A stretch of DNA of 16,893 nt from Acidimicrobiales bacterium. GTDB taxonomy: Bacteria; Actinomycetota; Acidimicrobiia; Acidimicrobiales; Palsa-688. Shown piece by piece: positions 13,381-16,893 of this stretch. The stretch spans positions 1 through 16,893 of the forward strand of contig JAFAWZ010000277.1 of assembly GCA_019241495.1 (NCBI GenBank), read 5' to 3'. Under the pieces are notes generated by a model. That model was not told the origin of the DNA. It did not search any database and saw nothing but the letters and a program-made list of their open reading frames with translations. Each line of letters begins with the position of its first letter. Position 1 is the stretch's first letter. A program made the translations under genes and the position numbers.

Positions 13381-14820
13381 CTACGGGACGGCGTAGGCGA
13401 ACACGGGATAGCCGTTGTAGTTCACGGAGTCCGACGGCAGGTACGGGCCGTTGATGATCACGTTGTAGGCCCCCACCGGCGCCGGGCCCGCGTCACCTTC
13501 GATCGTGTCGATGGCTCCATCCGGCCAGACCTGGGCCACGATTCCCATGTGGACGGCGGTGTCTGCGTTCTCCGGTCCGGTGCCATATAGGACCGAGTCT
13601 CCTGGAGCGGGGGCGGCCGTCGGCGGCAAGACGGCGGTGTAGCGGGCCGCCCAGGTGTATACGTCTCCGACGAAGGCGTAGCTCGGGATCGGGACTCCCG
13701 AGTGGTTCCATACCCACGTGGCGAACAGCGCGCACCACTCTTCGCAGGGGCCGTAGGGATTGCAGAAGTAACCGGTCTCAGGATCGGCCGCCACCTGGCT
13801 GGCCGCCACCGAGACTACGGAGCTGGCCGCGGCGGGACGGCTGAACACCGTCGGGAATGCGTCGGGCTCGAGGAGCCAGTAACCGTGACCAGATGGGGTG
13901 GGGACCAGGTTGGAGATGACCTCCGTGCGGGCGGCGTTCAGGTCGTCCCCGTAGACCGCGGCATCGCCGAAGTGGTAGATGTCGCCGTTGGCATTGGCCA
14001 GCCAGTACCCCAGCCCTGTCGGGGTGGCTGCGATGCCCGCCACCCAGCCGGCTATCGGGATTCCCCCGAGCGACCCGTAGAAAGTGGCGTCGCCGAAGGT
14101 GAAGATGCCGCCGTCCCCCGCCGCCAGCCAGTAGCCGTTCCCGTCCTTGCTGGTCGCCATGCCCACGACTGGGGACCACAGCTGGATGCCTCCAGTCGAG
14201 CCGTGGAAGCCGGCGTCGCCGAAGGAGAAGACGCCACCGTCGGAGGCCACCAGCCAGTAGCCCTTGCCGTCCGCGGTAGCGGCCATACCCACGATGGGCT
14301 GCCAGAGGCGGATCCCCCCGGTGGACCCCCAGAAGTTGGCGTCCCCGAAGCTGAACACACCCCCGTCCAGGGCGTACAGCCAGTAGCCCTTGCCGTCGGG
14401 AGTGGCGGTGATGCCGACGACCGGGGCATACAGGTTCAGCGAGCCCAAGGATCCGTAGAACGCCGCGTCGCCGTAGGCGAAGACGCCTCCGTCCGCCGTG
14501 ACGATCCAGTAACCGCTCCCGGTGGGCGACGAGGCCATACCCACAGCCGGCGACGCCAGCTGCAGGTTCGTGGGCGCGCCGTAGAAACCGGCGTCGCCGT
14601 AGTTCAGCACCCCGGGATTGGCGTAGGCCGCGCCGTGAACGGGTTGGTAGGACGGGGGAGCGGCCGCCCCGCCCGCGCCGGGTCCCGGCACGCCCCGCCC
14701 GCCGAGCGGCTGCGCCACGGCCGGCCGAGCGGCCACCTCAGCCGAAACGGGGATCACAAGCAGCGACGCCAGGACCAGGGCAACGGCGGCCACCGCCCCG
14801 GCTTTCCAGCGACCACCCAC
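13381..14820 (-). CDS. Secreted six-repeat (propeller-like) protein with C-terminal CHAP amidase domain
   Basis: A 479-residue exported protein. Residues ~8-30 form a signal peptide (Arg/Lys, then a hydrophobic run, then Ala-rich cleavage region). Six repeats follow with exact 42-residue spacing: GYW begins at 103, 145, 187, 229, 271 and 313, each accompanied by an FGDA-x-FYG-type motif. These are likely blades of a beta-propeller that binds cell wall or glycan. Residues ~350-479 match a CHAP (NlpC-like cysteine amidase) domain: Cys363 in 'EEWCALFATWVWNHSG' is the probable nucleophile and His424 in 'VHMGIV' the base. Cys353 and Cys359 could form a disulfide. Start GTG 14820 lacks a ribosome site but lies 19 bp after the upstream hydrolase stop, suggesting co-expression. 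The substrate is presumably peptidoglycan. Confidence 0.85.
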   Translation of the reverse strand: MGGRWKAGAVAAVALVLASLLVIPVSAEVAARPAVAQPLGGRGVPGPGAGGAAAPPSYQPVHGAAYANPGVLNYGDAGFYGAPTNLQLASPAVGMASSPTGSGYWIVTADGGVFAYGDAAFYGSLGSLNLYAPVVGITATPDGKGYWLYALDGGVFSFGDANFWGSTGGIRLWQPIVGMAATADGKGYWLVASDGGVFSFGDAGFHGSTGGIQLWSPVVGMATSKDGNGYWLAAGDGGIFTFGDATFYGSLGGIPIAGWVAGIAATPTGLGYWLANANGDIYHFGDAAVYGDDLNAARTEVISNLVPTPSGHGYWLLEPDAFPTVFSRPAAASSVVSVAASQVAADPETGYFCNPYGPCEEWCALFATWVWNHSGVPIPSYAFVGDVYTWAARYTAVLPPTAAPAPGDSVLYGTGPENADTAVHMGIVAQVWPDGAIDTIEGDAGPAPVGAYNVIINGPYLPSDSVNYNGYPVFAYAVP

Positions 14821-14839
14821 CGCCCAAAACTGTAGCGAC

Positions 14840-15820
14840 TCATCCCGGCGCCGTGGCGCCGATGTAAATATCGGAAGAACCCCACGCCGCTCCCACCACG
14901 GGGGCGAACGGCTCCACTCGAACCGCGGCGCCTGAATAAGGAGCGTCCACCATCATGCCAGCCGGGTCGACCACCAAGCCAACGTGGGTCGCCACAAAGA
15001 ACGAGGGACCGAAGAACACCAGATCGCCGGGCTGCAACGGAGCACCCACCGGCACGCCCGGCCCGGCCGCGTACTGGTCCAGTGCGACGCGGGGCAGCGA
15101 TACTCCGGCTTCCATGTAAGCCACCTGCACCAGGCCGGAGCAGTCGAAGCCGACGCCCGGCGTCTCCCCGCCCCACCGATAAGGCGTTCCCAGCTGGGCC
15201 AGGGCATACTCGACGGCAACGGATGCGGCGCGCCCCCTCGTCGCTCCGTTCCAACCGTAGGAGGCGGCCACGGCCAGCACCGAGGCGACGTAAGCGCTCG
15301 AGTGGTTGTAGGCATATATCGCCCCACCCAGCCCGCTGGCCGTGGCCGCGCCGTCCGCGCACAGCATCCGCGCCGCCGTATAGACCGCGTCCACCAGATC
15401 GTACGGGCTCGGCGGGGAGTGCCCGCCCGGCGGGACCGGCTCGGCGTACTCGGCGAAGGTCGCCGGCTCGAACTGCATCGGACCCTCGGCGCCCGCCGGG
15501 TTGGCCCCCGAGCGCACCCCGGGGAGGTCCGACGTCCCGTTGCTCGACTCGATGGTGCCGATGGCGGCCAGAACCTGCCAGGGCATCCCGGGGCAGCCCC
15601 GGGCCGCTTTCCCGTAGACGGCCAGCACGCCGACCGGAACGGCAGCCAAACCCCCAACCGACGAGCCCAAACCACCCGGGCCGGCAGAACTCGCGCCGGG
15701 AGAACTTGATACCGCGGCGGCCGCCAGGCTCCCCAACCCGATCAGTCCACCGAGGGCAAGCGTGACCACCGCGGCGATGACATGGGAAGGTGTGAAATGG
15801 AAAGGTGTTATCTTTTTCAT
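14840..15820 (-). CDS. Secreted bifunctional lytic transglycosylase / NlpC-P60 endopeptidase
   Basis: A 326-residue exported wall hydrolase with two catalytic domains. Residues 12-38 form an N-terminal signal or anchor helix. The transglycosylase-like domain (~65-190) shows 'AAIGTIESSNG' with catalytic Glu91, 'GPMQFEPATFAEY' (113-125) and 'AIYAYNHS' (168-174). The NlpC/P60 domain (~198-326) shows 'GTPYRWGGETPGVGFDCSGL' with Cys227, then 'THVGLVV' with His279, and 'VDAP' as the third-residue position. Together they would cut glycan strands and stem peptides. Start ATG 15820 is directly preceded by a TATAAT box and has no ribosome site, indicating a leaderless mRNA. The first dozen codons (Met-Lys-Lys-Ile-Thr...) are AT-rich unlike the rest of the gene. 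The propeller-CHAP gene follows 19 bp downstream. Confidence 0.92.
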   Translation of the reverse strand: MKKITPFHFTPSHVIAAVVTLALGGLIGLGSLAAAAVSSSPGASSAGPGGLGSSVGGLAAVPVGVLAVYGKAARGCPGMPWQVLAAIGTIESSNGTSDLPGVRSGANPAGAEGPMQFEPATFAEYAEPVPPGGHSPPSPYDLVDAVYTAARMLCADGAATASGLGGAIYAYNHSSAYVASVLAVAASYGWNGATRGRAASVAVEYALAQLGTPYRWGGETPGVGFDCSGLVQVAYMEAGVSLPRVALDQYAAGPGVPVGAPLQPGDLVFFGPSFFVATHVGLVVDPAGMMVDAPYSGAAVRVEPFAPVVGAAWGSSDIYIGATAPG

Positions 15821-15841
15821 GAAATATGATTATATTTCATG
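15818..15841. promoter_or_regulatory. Perfect AT-rich palindrome with overlapping divergent -10 boxes
   Basis: ATGAAATAT (15819-15827) and ATATTTCAT (15832-15840) are perfect inverted repeats around GATT; one more C-G pair extends the arms at 15818 and 15841. On the minus strand it holds a consensus TATAAT 8 nt before the hydrolase ATG, the spacing of a leaderless start, and the ATG itself lies in the left arm. On the plus strand TATGAT (15825-15830) could serve the pseudokinase gene. A dimeric repressor bound here would block both. No convincing -35 was found on either side. Confidence 0.65.
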
Positions 15842-15906
15842 GCTCATCGATTTCTACCCAACGAGTGCTCACCAGTACGCTCTGTGCTGCGGGGATGTGA
15901 GTCCCG

Positions 15907-15913
15907 AAGGAGG
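15907..15913 (+). promoter_or_regulatory. Strong ribosome binding site deciding a TTG start
   Basis: AAGGAGG ends 5 nt before a TTG at 15919. No ATG or GTG is suitably placed after it, so the pseudokinase gene most likely uses the rare TTG initiator. Confidence 0.8.
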
Positions 15914-15918
15914 ATCGC

Positions 15919-16734
15919 TTGCGGACGTCCATTGCCGACTACGAGGTCATCCGGGCCGCCCAGGTCGGACCGACCGGTAGATCGAAGTACCTCTGCCGCC
16001 CTCCCGCCCGGCTCGGGCTGCAGGACCCCGTCACGGTTACCGAGCTGGACGCGGACGCGGGGGGTTGGCAGCAGCTCGCCGACCATCTGGTGCGCCTGGC
16101 GTGCGTGGAGAGCCCCGATCTGCTGGCCCTCCTGGAGGTGGGCCCCGACCTGTCGCCCGACAGCCCTGCGGTGTACCTGGTCACCGAGACGGCCCTCGGC
16201 GGCTCACTGGACCGTCCGACTGGGATCCTCGACCGCACCGCCCGCATCTCGGCGGTCGCGGCCGCGGCCCGAGCCGCCCACGCGATGCACGAAGCCGGAC
16301 TGCCTCACGGGTCCATCTGCCCGCCGCTTCTGTTGTTGACCCCCGGGGGCGCGGTGCTGGGTCCGCCTCGACTGGACGCCCCTCTGGGGCTGGCCACCTT
16401 GGTCGGTTCCTGGAAGGAGCTGAGCACGGTGGACCCGGATCTCCTATCGGGCGAGGGCCCGTCGCGCAGCTCGGACATCTGGTCCCTCGGAGCAACCCTT
16501 CACGGCGCGCTGAGCGATCGGCCGCTCTATCCCGGGATCGAGGACGACGAGCCGGTCACCGCCGTCCAGAGGGTGCTCTTCACCCGTCCAGAGATCGATC
16601 CGGCGCTCGACGGTCCGGAGGTCGAGATCGTCCGGGCCTGCCTGGAAACCGATCCGGCGACCCGCCCCGATACCGCCCTCGAGGTGGCCGAGCGACTGCA
16701 CGGGATGGCAGGGTTGTCCGGGATGGCAGGGTGA
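15919..16734 (+). CDS. Ser/Thr protein kinase-fold pseudokinase
   Basis: A 271-residue soluble protein with the protein-kinase fold but without the catalytic residues. The C-lobe is clear: 'SSDIWSLGATLHGALSDRPLY' (184-204) is kinase subdomain IX, with its Asp and Trp-Ser-x-Gly, and 'CLETDPATRP' (241-250) is subdomain XI with the invariant Arg. 'AAHAMHEAGLPHGSI' (119-133) is the helix leading into the catalytic loop, but His-Gly-Ser-Ile replaces His-Arg-Asp-Leu. 'VLGPPRL' stands where Asp-Phe-Gly should be. The usual Lys strand reads 'VTVTEL', with no lysine, and the Gly-rich loop is missing. It should therefore be catalytically dead and act as a scaffold or ligand sensor. There is no membrane helix or PASTA domain. 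A TTG start is fixed by AAGGAGG. The stop overlaps the next gene's GTG. Confidence 0.8.
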   Translation: MRTSIADYEVIRAAQVGPTGRSKYLCRPPARLGLQDPVTVTELDADAGGWQQLADHLVRLACVESPDLLALLEVGPDLSPDSPAVYLVTETALGGSLDRPTGILDRTARISAVAAAARAAHAMHEAGLPHGSICPPLLLLTPGGAVLGPPRLDAPLGLATLVGSWKELSTVDPDLLSGEGPSRSSDIWSLGATLHGALSDRPLYPGIEDDEPVTAVQRVLFTRPEIDPALDGPEVEIVRACLETDPATRPDTALEVAERLHGMAGLSGMAG

Positions 16735-16893
16735 TAGCCAGGCTGGAGGTCAGCGCCGGCCCCGGTTCGGTGATCCGCTTCGGGCATGTCGTGGCGTGGG
16801 CCGCCCCTTCAGCCTCGCCCGCTCTCCTCAGTTTTCTCGCCCAGTCCGCCCGCAACCTCGGTCCCTCCCCCATTGGGGGCCAGCAGCTAGCCG
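16731..16893 (+). CDS. N-terminal part of an unrecognised gene, cut by the window edge
   Basis: A GTG at 16731 overlaps the pseudokinase stop (GTGA), and the frame stays open for 54 codons to the end of the window. It opens 'MIARLEVSAGPGSVIRFGHV' and continues with an Ala/Ser-rich, probably strand-then-helix segment. I recognise no family and see no signal peptide or membrane helix in this part. The 4-bp overlap indicates translational coupling with the pseudokinase, so the two products probably act together. Confidence 0.65.
   Translation, partial: MIARLEVSAGPGSVIRFGHVVAWAAPSASPALLSFLAQSARNLGPSPIGGQQLA

Noticed and set aside
13702..14835. 377-codon open frame on the plus strand
   Set aside because: It mirrors the 42-residue repeats of the secreted protein, so its apparent periodicity comes from the real gene on the other strand.

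Overview
The window is high-GC bacterial DNA from an actinomycete-type chromosome, most likely class Acidimicrobiia or a close relative. That placement is inferred from several genes. There is a DUF3052 protein and an MgtA-like GDP-mannose glycosyltransferase. There is a LiaF-like/NarL-type three-component system. There is also a secreted protein built of six exact 42-residue 'GYW...DGGVF.FGDA.FYGS' repeats, a style I associate with Acidimicrobiia. No tRNA, rRNA, CRISPR array, intact IS element or phage module is visible.

Layout, left to right. (1) 59-2254: TetR regulator (-), a gene-free stretch rich in inverted repeats, MOSC protein (-), VOC/glyoxalase protein (+), and a 55-codon remnant of a SpoIIE/PP2C-type phosphatase C-terminus (-). 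(2) 2243-5190: an AT-rich palindromic regulatory patch, an APH-like kinase (+), a HAD phosphatase (+) with an unusual C-terminal tail, a 94-bp long-stem inverted repeat, and a PAS-domain protein (+). (3) 5251-7833: DUF3052 protein, patatin-like phospholipase and MgtA-like glycosyltransferase, all on the minus strand, the last two joined by a 4-bp ATGA overlap. (4) 7909-12201: a 13-bp tandem triplet, then a plus-strand run of AI-2E-family transporter, LiaF-like membrane protein, NarL-type histidine kinase, response regulator and a small two-helix membrane protein. This looks like an envelope-stress signalling operon. (5) 12250-13241: a promoter with a strong RBS in front of a 15-codon ORF, a 15-bp perfect hairpin, and a membrane-anchored protein of unknown function. 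(6) 13241-16893: a MITE-like inverted-repeat element filling a convergent junction, two secreted peptidoglycan hydrolases (-), a perfect AT-rich palindrome acting as divergent promoter region, a pseudokinase (+), and a GTGA-coupled gene running off the window.

The most interesting signals are non-coding. A 17-19 bp sequence (AGAAGYTGWCGCAAAAC) begins on the last base of the stop codon at two separate convergent gene junctions (5190 and 13241), and each copy has an inverted partner downstream. A perfect TATAAT box sits 8 nt before the ATG of the peptidoglycan hydrolase, inside a perfect 9-4-9 palindrome, which implies a leaderless transcript and shared control with the divergent pseudokinase. 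Two copies of GGTCA-NN-TGACC lie beside a second AT-rich palindrome near 2250. Taken together, much of the window concerns the cell envelope: mannosyl-lipid synthesis, a phospholipase, stress sensing, wall hydrolases and an adjacent pseudokinase.
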